A stretch of 12,802 nt of DNA from CAZXBB01 sp964638815 (GCA_964638815.1 CAZXBB010000108.1:1-12802), one strand, 5' to 3'; shown: positions 1-7,009, numbered from the stretch's first letter. Program-made: numbers and translations. The notes: generated by a model not told the origin, from the sequence alone.

Positions 1-412
1 CGACGCCGAGGATCTCCTCCTTGTGCACGAGGGGCGCGGCCATCAGGTTCCGGGTCTTCGTCTTCGTGATCAGGTCAATGCCGGGATAGAAGAACTCGTT
101 CTCCTGCACGTCCTCGATCCGCATCGCCTCGCCCGTCTTGACGACGTGGCCGGCGATGCCCTGGTCGGCCGGGAAACGCTGGCTCTGCACCACCTTGGCC
201 TTCGCGGGGCCGACGACGGTGTAGAACAGCAGCTCCTCGCGATCCTTGTCGTAGAGCAGGACGCTCGAGCCTTCCGCGGAGAGCACCTGCGCCGCGTGAC
301 GCGCCACGCGATCGCAGATCTCCGCCGGCTTCAGCTCCTCGTTGATCGACCGGCTCGCGTCGATCAGCGCCAGCAGCGTCTCCTGGTCCAGGTTGTTGTT
401 CTGCATGTTCAT
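1..412 (-). CDS. GAF-domain sensory protein, C-terminally truncated by window edge
   Basis: The visible 137 N-terminal residues begin MNMQNNNLDQ and read as a short helical lead (about residues 8-30) followed by a GAF domain (about 31 to the edge). GAF landmarks seen are EICDRVARHAAQVL, the strand SSVLLYDKD, GIAGHVVKTGE (85-95) and RNLMAAPLVHKEEILGV (121-137). GAF domains bind small ligands such as cyclic nucleotides or chromophores, or serve as dimerisation sensors in histidine kinases, GGDEF/HD-GYP proteins and phosphatases. The output domain lies outside the window, so the function is open. The start is taken at ATG 410-412; an in-frame ATG two codons later (404-406) is an alternative, and neither has a clear Shine-Dalgarno. 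It is divergent from the regulator gene starting at 807 and shares its repeat-rich spacer. The lack of early hydrophobic segments suggests a soluble N terminus. Confidence 0.85.
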   Translation of the reverse strand, partial: MNMQNNNLDQETLLALIDASRSINEELKPAEICDRVARHAAQVLSAEGSSVLLYDKDREELLFYTVVGPAKAKVVQSQRFPADQGIAGHVVKTGEAMRIEDVQENEFFYPGIDLITKTKTRNLMAAPLVHKEEILGV

Positions 413-466
413 CAAACGCCGGACGCCTCGGAAAGGGGACTCGCGGACTGGCGATGCATGGTACCG

Positions 467-536
467 GTGAACGGTGCCTGTGAGCCGTACCTGTGAACCG
501 TACCTGTGAACCGTGCCTATGAACCGTACCTGTGAA
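467..536. repeat. 13-bp tandem repeat array, about 5.4 units
   Basis: Five consecutive 13-mers of consensus GTGAACCGTACCT start at 467, 480, 493, 506 and 519, followed by a partial unit GTGAA at 532-536. Units differ from the consensus by zero to two bases (for example GTGAACGGTGCCT, GTGAGCCGTACCT, ATGAACCGTACCT). The period is not a multiple of three, which fits non-coding DNA. It lies 55 bp upstream of the GAF gene start and about 270 bp upstream of the regulator start, so it could be an operator array or simply an unstable minisatellite. Confidence 0.9.
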
Positions 537-552
537 GGGGGGGCGGCGCGCG

Positions 553-606
553 GGGCCGGGTTGGGGCCGTGGCCCCGACGCCGGGGCCCTGGCCCCAACC
601 CGGCCC
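553..606. repeat. Long GC-rich inverted repeat (hairpin)
   Basis: Bases 553-568 and 591-606 are perfectly complementary over 16 bp (core GGCCGGGTTGGGGCC). Inside them, GGCCCC at 571-576 pairs with GGGGCC at 583-588, separated only by a G-T wobble and one mismatch, giving a nearly continuous stem with a 6-nt loop. No T-tract follows on either strand, so it is not a standard intrinsic terminator. It sits between two divergent genes, directly downstream (plus sense) of the 13-bp repeats. Confidence 0.8.
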
Positions 607-806
607 GGCGGGACCGCACTCGCCTCACACGCCAAACCGCCATCACGAACCCGCCAGACCGGTCGGACCGGCTCCGGCACGCCCCTTGCTTCGAAATCGA
701 GGCGACAGGGAATGTTGCGTCAGGACGCCGCAGTCCGCGCGTCCCAGCATCCGTCCCGGGCGCGAAACGTCTCGTGCGCGGGGAGGCAGAGAGGAGAATC
801 ATCGCC

Positions 807-1475
807 ATGCCGAGGTCCGGCCACCGATCCGTCGTCACCGACAAGGACGTCTTCACCACGGGGGAGGTCGCGCGCATCTGCGGCGTCTCCACCCAGACCA
901 TCATCCGGTGCTTCGACGCCGGGCGGCTCCAGGGCTTCCGTGTGCCGGGCTCGCGCTCCCGACGCATCCCGCGTTCCGAGCTGATCCGCTTCATGGAGAC
1001 GCACCGGATGGCGACGAGCCGCCTGGTGAGCGAGCGCACGCGCGTCCTCGTCGTCGTGGACGAGCAAGGCACCTTCGCGGCGATTCGCAACGCGCTCGGC
1101 CACGAGCGTTTCGAGGTGTGCCACGCGCCGACCGGGTTCGACGCGGGCCTTCTCACGGAGCGCTTCGCGCCGGCGGTGATGGTGCTCGACCGGCTGCTCC
1201 CGGACATGACCGGGATCACCGTGCTGCGCCGCATCCGCGCCAACACCGACCTGAAGGACACGAAGATCCTGCTGCTCTCCGTGCCGGTGAGCGAGAAGGT
1301 GCGCGACCAGCTCCGCTCGGAAGGCGCCGACGAGCTGCTGTTCACGCCGATCGACCCCCAGAGTCTCCTTCGCACGACGGCAAGCCTGTTGGGGGAAGCA
1401 CGCGGGGGGGGACGCGTCCCGGAGATCACGGTGAGCTGCCGGGATCATCCGCGGGCGCGGATCAGTAACCAGTAG
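807..1475 (+). CDS. Orphan regulator: excisionase/BldC-type HTH fused to a response-regulator receiver domain
   Basis: This 222-aa protein has an N-terminal MerR/excisionase-like helix-turn-helix (about residues 16-65: FTTGEVARICGVSTQTIIRC, then GRLQGFRVPGSRSRRIPRSEL), the fold used by BldC-type DNA-binding proteins. A receiver domain follows (about 78-195). Receiver landmarks seen are the acidic patch D85-E86, the probable phosphoacceptor D128 in VMVLDRLLPDMTG, and S158 in LLLSVPVSE. The conserved Lys before the beta5 Pro is replaced by T180 (LLFTPID), so phosphorylation may be altered or absent. The start is ATG 807, preceded by GAGGAG at 791-796; the frame stays open further upstream, but that translation is compositionally unlike protein. 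No histidine kinase is visible, although the divergent GAF gene could be a partner. The likely role is transcriptional control; the target is unknown. Confidence 0.85.
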   Translation: MPRSGHRSVVTDKDVFTTGEVARICGVSTQTIIRCFDAGRLQGFRVPGSRSRRIPRSELIRFMETHRMATSRLVSERTRVLVVVDEQGTFAAIRNALGHERFEVCHAPTGFDAGLLTERFAPAVMVLDRLLPDMTGITVLRRIRANTDLKDTKILLLSVPVSEKVRDQLRSEGADELLFTPIDPQSLLRTTASLLGEARGGGRVPEITVSCRDHPRARISNQ

Positions 1476-1524
1476 CCGGAGCGTCTCGGGCCCGGCAGCC
1501 CGTCAGAAGAACGGCAACGCCGCC

Positions 1525-1548
1525 GGGGCCCGGGGCCCGCGGCCCGGG
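1525..1548. terminator. GC-rich self-complementary segment between convergent genes (possible terminator)
   Basis: The 96-bp spacer between the convergent regulator and the 71-aa gene contains overlapping GGGCCC/CCCGGG blocks that can pair in several registers (for example CCCGGG 1529-1534 with 1543-1548). The stems are short and there is no T-tract. The convergent placement is the main support for a transcription-stop role. Confidence 0.3.
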
Positions 1549-1571
1549 ACTCCCCACGCGCGACCTGAATC

Positions 1572-1787
1572 TCAGGCCTCCCCATCACGCTCGAGCACCA
1601 GCCGGTAGCACACGCGGCCGTCGCGCGTCTCGACGTGAATGCGGCAGACGCACGCGAACTCCTCGTGTTCGGAGGCGGCGGGCGTCTCGACGGCGCGGTC
1701 GTCCGGCGCGCCGGCCGGCCGGAGCCGGTCGGATCCGGGCTCGGCCGGGGACGGGGCGGGGGATGATCGTTCGGGCTCGATGTACAT
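1572..1787 (-). CDS. Small hypothetical protein, 71 aa, cysteine-containing C terminus
   Basis: I do not recognise a family. The start is set at the ATG complementary to 1785-1787 because a good ribosome binding site GGGAG (complement of 1796-1800) lies 8 nt upstream; the longer reading from 1847 would put this site inside the gene. Residues 1-40 are Pro/Ala/Ser/Glu-rich and probably disordered. Residues 41-71 (EHEEFACVCRIHVETRDGRV then CYRLVLERDGEA) look like a compact beta-rich unit with three cysteines, two of them in a CVC pair. No signal peptide or membrane segment is seen. It is convergent with the regulator gene. The coding call rests on the ribosome site and the ordered C-terminal composition, so it may be spurious. 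Confidence 0.5.
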   Translation of the reverse strand: MYIEPERSSPAPSPAEPGSDRLRPAGAPDDRAVETPAASEHEEFACVCRIHVETRDGRVCYRLVLERDGEA

Positions 1788-2107
1788 GGCGTGTTCTCCC
1801 TTCACTTCCGGAGCGGACCGATTGGCCGCTCGTCGTCGCACAGACATCTAAGCAATGCGTCTGCCAAACCACGGCCGTGGCGGTGCGAGCGCGTCGGGTT
1901 CGAGCCGCTTTCGCGGATTCGCGGCGGTAAGCCCAATCGACGGCCGTACTTACCGATTGCAAAAAAACCCGGTCAGCGAAGGAGTCATCGGCCCACGCGC
2001 GACACGAAGCGCGCGCGCCTGGGCGTGTATGAGCGGGACGTTCCCCGCCGGGTGGGTCCGCAGCCCCAACCCGCGGAGGACGCGCGCGGCGGACGTACCA
2101 TGGCCGC
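1788..2107. other. Gene-free divergent region with a palindrome and interleaved inverted repeats
   Basis: About 320 bp between the 71-aa gene (minus) and the MFS gene (plus), presumably carrying both promoters. It contains a perfect 12-bp palindrome CCACGGCCGTGG (1869-1880). It also has two interleaved inverted repeats that could form a pseudoknot: GGTAAG 1926-1931 with CTTACC 1949-1954, and CAATCG 1934-1939 with CGATTG 1954-1959, followed by seven A residues (1961-1967). No convincing protein gene or complete tRNA was found, and no known riboswitch consensus was recognised. Confidence 0.45.
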
Positions 2108-2128
2108 ATGACGCATGGCCGCATGACG
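2099..2128 (+). repeat. Perfect 15-bp tandem duplication across the MFS start codon
   Basis: CATGGCCGCATGACG occurs at 2099-2113 and again at 2114-2128 without a mismatch. Each copy supplies an in-frame ATG for the transporter (2108 and 2123). Each also holds an upstream ATG (2100 and 2115) that opens a three-codon frame ending in a TGA overlapping the in-frame ATG. The duplication therefore doubles the initiation site and adds five residues if the first ATG is used. Confidence 0.9.
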
Positions 2129-3397
2129 CGCACGGCCCTTCCCTTCGACGCACCGATCGAGCGCCCCGGGCCGGGCGTGCCGCGCGTCGCGACGGTCGTC
2201 GTCTCGCATCCGGTCATCGACGCGTACGCCGGCTTCGTGCCGCCGCTGCTCGCCGTGCTCCAGGTGCGCTGCGATCTCGACGCGTGGCAGGTGGCGTCGG
2301 TGCTCAGCGTCGGATCGGTCACGTCGGGCCTGTGCCAGCCGGTGTTCGCGTGGCTCACGGATCGCGTCGACTCGCGGCTCCTCGCTTCGGTCGGGCTCCT
2401 GGTCGCCGCGGTCTGCCTCAGCTCGATCGGCTTCGCGCACAGCTATGCGGGCCTGATGGTGCTGTACATCGCGGGCATGCTCGGCGTGGGCGCGTATCAC
2501 CCGGTCGCGGCGGCGTCGATCGGGCAGCTCTCGGGCGCGCGGCGTTCGGCCGGCGTGACGCTCTTCTTCGTCGCCGGCATGGTCGGGGCTGCGCTCGGGC
2601 CCGTGCTGTCCACGCGGATCACGGCGATCGGGCCCGGCGGGTTCGACCTGCTGCGCTGGACGATGATCCCGGGCGTCGTGATGGCCGCGCTGCTGCATCT
2701 GGCGATCCGGCACACCCCGCACCGCCACGCCAACCACCGCGCGATCACCTTCGGACCGGCGGACGGGCGGGCGCGATGGACGAATACGCTCATCCTGACG
2801 TTCGGCAACGCGCTGCGCTACACGGTGTACATGGCGCTGCTCTACATCTACGTCCGCTGGGCGCTCTCGCTCGTGACGGAGGCGATGCCCCACCTCGCCG
2901 GCGCCCGGCTCGCGACGCTGTCGTCGATCTACTGCGGCGAGCTCACGGCGTTCACGATGGTCGGCATGGGCGCGGGCGGTCTGCTCGCCGGGGTCGCCGT
3001 GCGAACGGGGCGCGAGAAGTGGCCCATGGTGCTCATCCCGCTGCTGCTCGCTCCCGCGGTCGCGATGTTCCCGTGGGCGGGGCGTTCGGGCTCCTACGCG
3101 CTCGCCGCCGTCGCCGGCGTCGGCCTGGCCGCGACGATTCCGCTCGCCATCAGCACCGCCCAGCGTCTGCTCCCGCACCGCACCAGCCTGGCGTCGAGCC
3201 TGATGATGGGCGGCCCGTGGGCGCTCGCCGCCGCAGGACCCCCGCTCGCCCAGGCCTGCATCGAGAGCCGCGGCGTCGCGTTCGCGTTCCAGGTAACGGC
3301 CGCTCTCCTCGCGCTGTCCGCGCTCGTCACGCTGCCGCTGTCGGGGGCTCTCCTGCGCCGGGTGGGGGATGGAGAGGGCGGACCGGCGGCCCGCTGA
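2108..3397 (+). CDS. MFS transporter, fosmidomycin-resistance (Fsr)-like
   Basis: This 429-aa inner-membrane protein shows the hydrophobic pattern of a 12-helix major facilitator. Fsr-like features include the first helix SHPVIDAYAGFVPPLL (33-48), the loop motif LTDRVDSR (83-90) in the motif A position, GVGAYHPVAAA (127-137), which matches the G-x-G-x-x-HP signature of this subfamily, and RRSAGVTLFFVAGMVGAALGP (145-165). Family members are drug or small-metabolite exporters driven by the proton gradient; the substrate here cannot be read from sequence. The start is uncertain: ATG 2108 and ATG 2123 are both in frame inside a 15-bp duplication, and the nearest GGAGG (2075-2079) is too far away to decide. 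The next gene follows after about 100 bp on the same strand, but a functional link to threonine breakdown is only conjecture. Confidence 0.88.
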   Translation: MTHGRMTRTALPFDAPIERPGPGVPRVATVVVSHPVIDAYAGFVPPLLAVLQVRCDLDAWQVASVLSVGSVTSGLCQPVFAWLTDRVDSRLLASVGLLVAAVCLSSIGFAHSYAGLMVLYIAGMLGVGAYHPVAAASIGQLSGARRSAGVTLFFVAGMVGAALGPVLSTRITAIGPGGFDLLRWTMIPGVVMAALLHLAIRHTPHRHANHRAITFGPADGRARWTNTLILTFGNALRYTVYMALLYIYVRWALSLVTEAMPHLAGARLATLSSIYCGELTAFTMVGMGAGGLLAGVAVRTGREKWPMVLIPLLLAPAVAMFPWAGRSGSYALAAVAGVGLAATIPLAISTAQRLLPHRTSLASSLMMGGPWALAAAGPPLAQACIESRGVAFAFQVTAALLALSALVTLPLSGALLRRVGDGEGGPAAR

Positions 3398-3485
3398 TGG
3401 TCGGCCGTCGCAAGGGTGGAGGGCGCTGATCGGGTCGGCGCGTTCTCCGCTCCCTGCACCCCGCCGAAACCGCGTCGCCATCCCG

Positions 3486-3491
3486 TACAAT
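3486..3491 (+). promoter_or_regulatory. Possible -10 box ahead of the threonine dehydrogenase gene
   Basis: TACAAT at 3486-3491 is an AT-rich hexamer in a very GC-rich spacer and ends 8 nt before a GTG at 3500. No good -35 is seen around 3463-3468. If real, transcription would start almost at the GTG, giving a leaderless or near-leaderless message. Confidence 0.25.
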
Positions 3492-3499
3492 CACCGCCA

Positions 3500-4588
3500 G
3501 TGACGCCACCGGACCTCCAGACCGAGACGCCTTCCGTGACCCGATCGCAGACAGCGCCAGACCGCGGCGGGCGACGCAGCGCCGCCATTCTCGTCACCGG
3601 GGCCGCCGGCGAGGTCGGGCACGGCCTGATCCAGTCGCTCCTGGCCGCGGGGCGTCAGGATGTCGTGGCGATCGACGTCCGCAAGCTCGACCGCGAGATC
3701 CGCGACCGGTGCCTCGAGACGTATGTCGGCGACATCTGCGACAAGTCGCTGCTCGGACGACTGCTCGCGATGTACGAGATCACCGAGATCTTCCACCTCG
3801 CCGCGCTCCTGAGCACGCGCGCGGAGTTCACGCCGGAGACCGCGCACGACGTCAACGTCGGCGGGACGCTCAACCTGCTGCGTCTGGCCGCGGAGCAGGC
3901 GCGGTCGCACGGCGAGCGCGTGAAGTTCATCTTCCCCAGCTCGATCGCGGTGCACGGCCTCCCGACGCTCGCCGCGAAGCAGGCCGCGGGCCGCGTCGGC
4001 GAGGAAGACCACTGCCGCCCGTCCACGATGTACGGGTGCAACAAGCTCTATTGCGAGAACCTCGGGCGCTACTACGCCCGGCACTACCGCCAGCTCGCGC
4101 AGGACCGCGTGCCCGACGCGCTCGACTTCCGGTGCATCCGCTATCCCGGCCTGATCAGCGCCGACACGCTGCCCTCGGGCGGCACCAGCGACTACGCCCC
4201 GGAGATGATCCACGCCGCCGCCTCGGGTCAGCCGTACCGGTGTTTCGTGCGGCCTGACACCCGCATCCCGTTCATGACGATGCCGGAGGGCATCGAGGCG
4301 ACCCTCGCGCTCTCCGCGGCGGACTCCCACCGGCTGACGCAGTGCGTGTACGCCGTGCGCAGCTTCAGCGTGAGCGCCGGCGAGATCGCCGGGCTCGTGC
4401 AGAGATTCTTCCCCACGGCCGACATCACGTTCGAGCCGGACCAGCAGCGTCAGGCCATCGTCGACTCCTGGCCGGAGGATGTCGACGACGCGGCCGCGCG
4501 CAAGGACTGGGGATTCGATCCGAAGTACACACTGGAGGCGGCGTTCGAGGAGTACCTCGTTCCCGCGATTCGGGCGCGCTACGCTTAG
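3500..4588 (+). CDS. tdh: L-threonine 3-dehydrogenase, SDR (epimerase-like) type
   Basis: Oxidises L-threonine to 2-amino-3-ketobutyrate with NAD+ in the cytoplasm. From the GTG at 3500 the protein is 362 aa. It has an N-terminal Rossmann glycine motif TGAAGEVG (33-40), catalytic S148 in FPSSIAV, and Y178-x-x-x-K182 in MYGCNK. Downstream are RYPGLIS (214-220), GGTSDYA (227-233) and the diagnostic C-terminal block SWPEDVDDAAARKDWG (323-338). This block and RYPGLIS are shared with the short-chain threonine dehydrogenases rather than with sugar epimerases. The start is uncertain: in-frame GTGs exist at 3416, 3500 and 3536. The first 25-30 residues are Pro/Thr-rich and outside the catalytic fold, so 3536 (350 aa) is equally reasonable, and 3500 was chosen because of the TACAAT just upstream. 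Its metabolic partner, the acetyltransferase at 7010, lies two genes downstream. Confidence 0.93.
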   Translation: MTPPDLQTETPSVTRSQTAPDRGGRRSAAILVTGAAGEVGHGLIQSLLAAGRQDVVAIDVRKLDREIRDRCLETYVGDICDKSLLGRLLAMYEITEIFHLAALLSTRAEFTPETAHDVNVGGTLNLLRLAAEQARSHGERVKFIFPSSIAVHGLPTLAAKQAAGRVGEEDHCRPSTMYGCNKLYCENLGRYYARHYRQLAQDRVPDALDFRCIRYPGLISADTLPSGGTSDYAPEMIHAAASGQPYRCFVRPDTRIPFMTMPEGIEATLALSAADSHRLTQCVYAVRSFSVSAGEIAGLVQRFFPTADITFEPDQQRQAIVDSWPEDVDDAAARKDWGFDPKYTLEAAFEEYLVPAIRARYA

Positions 4589-4655
4589 CCCGCTTCGTGC
4601 ATGATTCGGGCTGTCGTGGCCCACCCCGGGACCTCGAGAGGACAGGAGGAACGTC

Positions 4656-5798
4656 ATGTCCATCTGGGACAAGCTGAAGGCCGAGCTGATCGACATCATC
4701 GAGTGGCTCGATCCGTCGAACGACACGATGATGTACCGCTTCGAGCGGTACGACAACGAGATCAAGTACGGTGCCAGGCTCATCGTGCGCGAGGGCCAGT
4801 CGGCGGTCTTCGTGAACGAGGGCCAGATCGCCGACGTCTTCGCGCCCGGGACGTACACGCTCGAGACGCAGAACCTGCCGATCCTCGCGACTCTGAAGGG
4901 CTGGAAGTACGGCTTCCACAGCCCCTTCAAGGCCGAGGTCTACTTCGCGAGCACGCGCCGCTTCACGGACCTCAAGTGGGGCACGCAGAACCCCGTCATG
5001 CTGCGCGACAAGGAGTTCGGCCCGATCCGGCTCCGCGCGTTCGGCACGTACGTGATGCGGGTGGAGGACGCCGGCACGTTCGTGCGGGAGATCGTCGGCA
5101 CCGACGCGCACTTCACGACCGACGAGGTCACCGAGCAGCTTCGGAACATGATCGTCTCGCGCTTCACCGACATCCTCGGCGAGAGCGGCATCCCGATCCT
5201 CGATCTCGCCGGCAACTACGACGAGCTGGGCGTGTTCGTCACGAACCGGATCCAGCCCGAGTTCAAGACCTACGGGCTCGAGCTGACCAAGCTGCTCGTG
5301 GAGAACATCTCGCTCCCGCCCGCCGTCGAGGAGGCGCTCGACAAGCGTTCGAGCATGGGCGTCATCGGCGACCTCGGCAAGTACACGCAGTTCCAGACCG
5401 CCGAGGCGATGCGCGACGCGGCGAAGAACCCCGGCGGCATGGCCGCGGGCGGCATGGGCATGGGGATGGGCTTCGCGATGGGAAACCAGATGGCGAACGC
5501 GATGGGCGCCGGAACGCAATCGTCGCCGGCGACCGCGCCGGAGGCGGGGGCCTCGTCCGCCTCCGCAGCGACCCCGCCGCCTATCCCCGGGGCGGTCAGG
5601 TTCCACGTGGCGATCGACGGGAGCCCCGCCGGTCCGTTCGATGTCGCCGCGATCGCCCGGAAGATCGCAGCCGGCGAGATCTCGCGCGACACGCTCGTGT
5701 GGAAACCCGGCATGGCGGAGTGGGCGAAGGCTTCGACCGCGTCGGAGCTCGAGACGGTATTCGCGTCGGCGCCGCCGCCGCTGCCCCCCACGACCTGA
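4656..5798 (+). CDS. SPFH-domain protein (YdjI/virion-core-like) with C-terminal GYF_2-like domain
   Basis: A 380-aa protein starting at an ATG 6 nt after a strong AGGAGG (4644-4649). Residues about 25-245 match the SPFH/band-7 family of the B. subtilis YdjI type (MMYRFERYDNEIKYGARLIV, GQSAVFVNEGQIADVFAPGT, a long beta region, then LLVENISLPPAVEEALDKRS). This type lacks the usual N-terminal membrane hairpin and relies on a partner for membrane contact. Residues 259-285 form a Gly/Met-rich stretch (GGMAAGGMGMGMGFAMG). A Ser/Ala/Pro linker follows, then a C-terminal GYF_2-like module (about 314-369; FHVAIDGSPAGPFDVAAIARKI, then TLVWKPGMAEWAKAS), usually a protein-interaction fold. The zinc-ribbon gene starts 3 bp later, so the two are probably co-translated and act together at the membrane. 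The exact biochemical role is unknown. Confidence 0.9.
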   Translation: MSIWDKLKAELIDIIEWLDPSNDTMMYRFERYDNEIKYGARLIVREGQSAVFVNEGQIADVFAPGTYTLETQNLPILATLKGWKYGFHSPFKAEVYFASTRRFTDLKWGTQNPVMLRDKEFGPIRLRAFGTYVMRVEDAGTFVREIVGTDAHFTTDEVTEQLRNMIVSRFTDILGESGIPILDLAGNYDELGVFVTNRIQPEFKTYGLELTKLLVENISLPPAVEEALDKRSSMGVIGDLGKYTQFQTAEAMRDAAKNPGGMAAGGMGMGMGFAMGNQMANAMGAGTQSSPATAPEAGASSASAATPPPIPGAVRFHVAIDGSPAGPFDVAAIARKIAAGEISRDTLVWKPGMAEWAKASTASELETVFASAPPPLPPTT

Positions 5799-5801
5799 TT
5801 C

Positions 5802-6971
5802 ATGGCACAGCGGCCGAACGTCCCGGACCAGCAGACGCCTCCCGACATCACGCCGCCGGACCTGCGCGCCGAGGCCGTCCCCGCCGGGCCGCGTCGCTTC
5901 CTGTGCCGGCAGTGCGGTGCCGAACTGGTCTTCCGGCCGGGCACCGGCCACCTCTCGTGCGGCTACTGCGGTTTCGTCAACGAGATCGACGCGGAAGCCG
6001 CTTCCGGCATCGAGGAGCTCGACTTCCGCGCGCACATGGAGCTCCTCGCCGAGGCCGAGCCCCAGGTCGAAGTCAGCACCGTCAGGTGCGGGGCGTGCGG
6101 ATCGGAAACCGAGCCGCCGGAGAACCTCGACGCGTTCGACTGCGCCTTCTGCGGCGCGAACATGGTCGCGGGCGCGATCGCGGCGCGCATCCTCAGGCCG
6201 CGGTCGCTGCTGCCGTTCGCCGTCACGCGCGAGCAGGCGCATCGGATCTTCCGGACGTGGATCGCGGAGCGCTGGTTTGCACCGAACCACCTGAAGCGCT
6301 TCTCGCACAGCGACGGGCGGATCCGCGGCATGTACCTGCCGTACTGGACGTACGATGCGAACGCGGTCAGCGATTACACCGGGATGCGCGGCGAGCACTA
6401 CTACGTCACCCAGACGTACACGACCACGGTCAACGGCAGGCGGCAGACCGGTACGTGCCAGGTGCGCAAGACACGGTGGTACCCCGCGGCGGGAACCGTG
6501 CGGAACACATTCGACGACGTGCTTGTCGCCGCCAGCGGGTCGCTTCCGGTCGATGACGTCGAGCACCTCGAACCGTGGGACCTCGATCAGCTCGTCCCGT
6601 ACCAGGACGACTACCTCGCGGGTTTCGCGGCCGAGAAGTACCAGGTCCATCTCGCGGCCGGGTTCGAGATCGCCGGCGCCAGGATGGAACCCGTGATCCG
6701 CGACTCGATCCGTCGCGACATCGGCGGCGATGAGCAGCAGATCGCCTCGGTGGACACGCGGTATCACGACGTCAACTTCAAGCACCTGCTGCTGCCGGTG
6801 TGGATCAGCGCGTACCGCTTCCGGGATCAGCTCTACCGCATCCTCATCAACGCCCGGACGGGCGAGCTGCGGGGCCGGCGGCCGTACAGCGCCTGGAAGA
6901 TCGCGTTCGCGGTGGCGGGCGGTATCCTTGCGGTGCTCGCGATCATGCTCGCGGTCCGTGCCTTCCGCTGA
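5802..6971 (+). CDS. Double zinc-ribbon protein with C-terminal membrane anchor (YdjG-like)
   Basis: A 389-aa protein. After a Pro-rich lead come two TFIIB-like zinc ribbons: C35-x2-C38 with C53-x2-C56, and C96-x2-C99 with C114-x2-C117. A long soluble region of unknown fold follows (about 130-360; includes GMYLPYWTYDANAVSDYTG and HLLLPVWISAYRFRDQLYRI), then a single hydrophobic helix near 367-386 with a basic C-terminal end. In B. subtilis a zinc-ribbon/membrane protein (YdjG) and an SPFH protein (YdjI) work with PspA in the SigW membrane-stress response. By analogy this protein probably anchors the upstream SPFH protein to the membrane. It begins 3 bp after that gene's stop with no strong ribosome site of its own, suggesting coupled translation. 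No pspA homologue is visible in the window. Confidence 0.85.
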   Translation: MAQRPNVPDQQTPPDITPPDLRAEAVPAGPRRFLCRQCGAELVFRPGTGHLSCGYCGFVNEIDAEAASGIEELDFRAHMELLAEAEPQVEVSTVRCGACGSETEPPENLDAFDCAFCGANMVAGAIAARILRPRSLLPFAVTREQAHRIFRTWIAERWFAPNHLKRFSHSDGRIRGMYLPYWTYDANAVSDYTGMRGEHYYVTQTYTTTVNGRRQTGTCQVRKTRWYPAAGTVRNTFDDVLVAASGSLPVDDVEHLEPWDLDQLVPYQDDYLAGFAAEKYQVHLAAGFEIAGARMEPVIRDSIRRDIGGDEQQIASVDTRYHDVNFKHLLLPVWISAYRFRDQLYRILINARTGELRGRRPYSAWKIAFAVAGGILAVLAIMLAVRAFR

Positions 6972-7009
6972 ACGGTGAACCCAGACGAGAGCTCGAGGAG
7001 CGCAACACA

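Larger units (their letters stand above)
413..806. promoter_or_regulatory. Divergent intergenic control region between GAF sensor and HTH-receiver regulator
   Basis: This 394-bp gene-free stretch separates two divergent genes and so must hold both promoters. It contains the 13-bp tandem repeats (467-536) and the long hairpin (553-606), listed separately. A purine-rich GAGGAG at 791-796 is the likely ribosome binding site for the plus-strand gene at 807. I see no convincing -35/-10 pair. Open frames run through it, but with no coding signature. Confidence 0.5.

Noticed and set aside
1880..1925. GGTTCGAGCC around 1898-1908, resembling a tRNA T-arm, plus an upstream stretch resembling a reversed D-arm
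   Set aside because: The bases flanking TTCGAGC do not form a 5-bp T stem, no acceptor or anticodon stem can be built on either strand, and the two tRNA-like pieces lie on opposite strands.
1855..3429. 524-aa plus-strand open frame covering the MFS gene
   Set aside because: Frame-shifted Arg/Ala-rich shadow; the MFS frame shows membrane helices and subfamily motifs.
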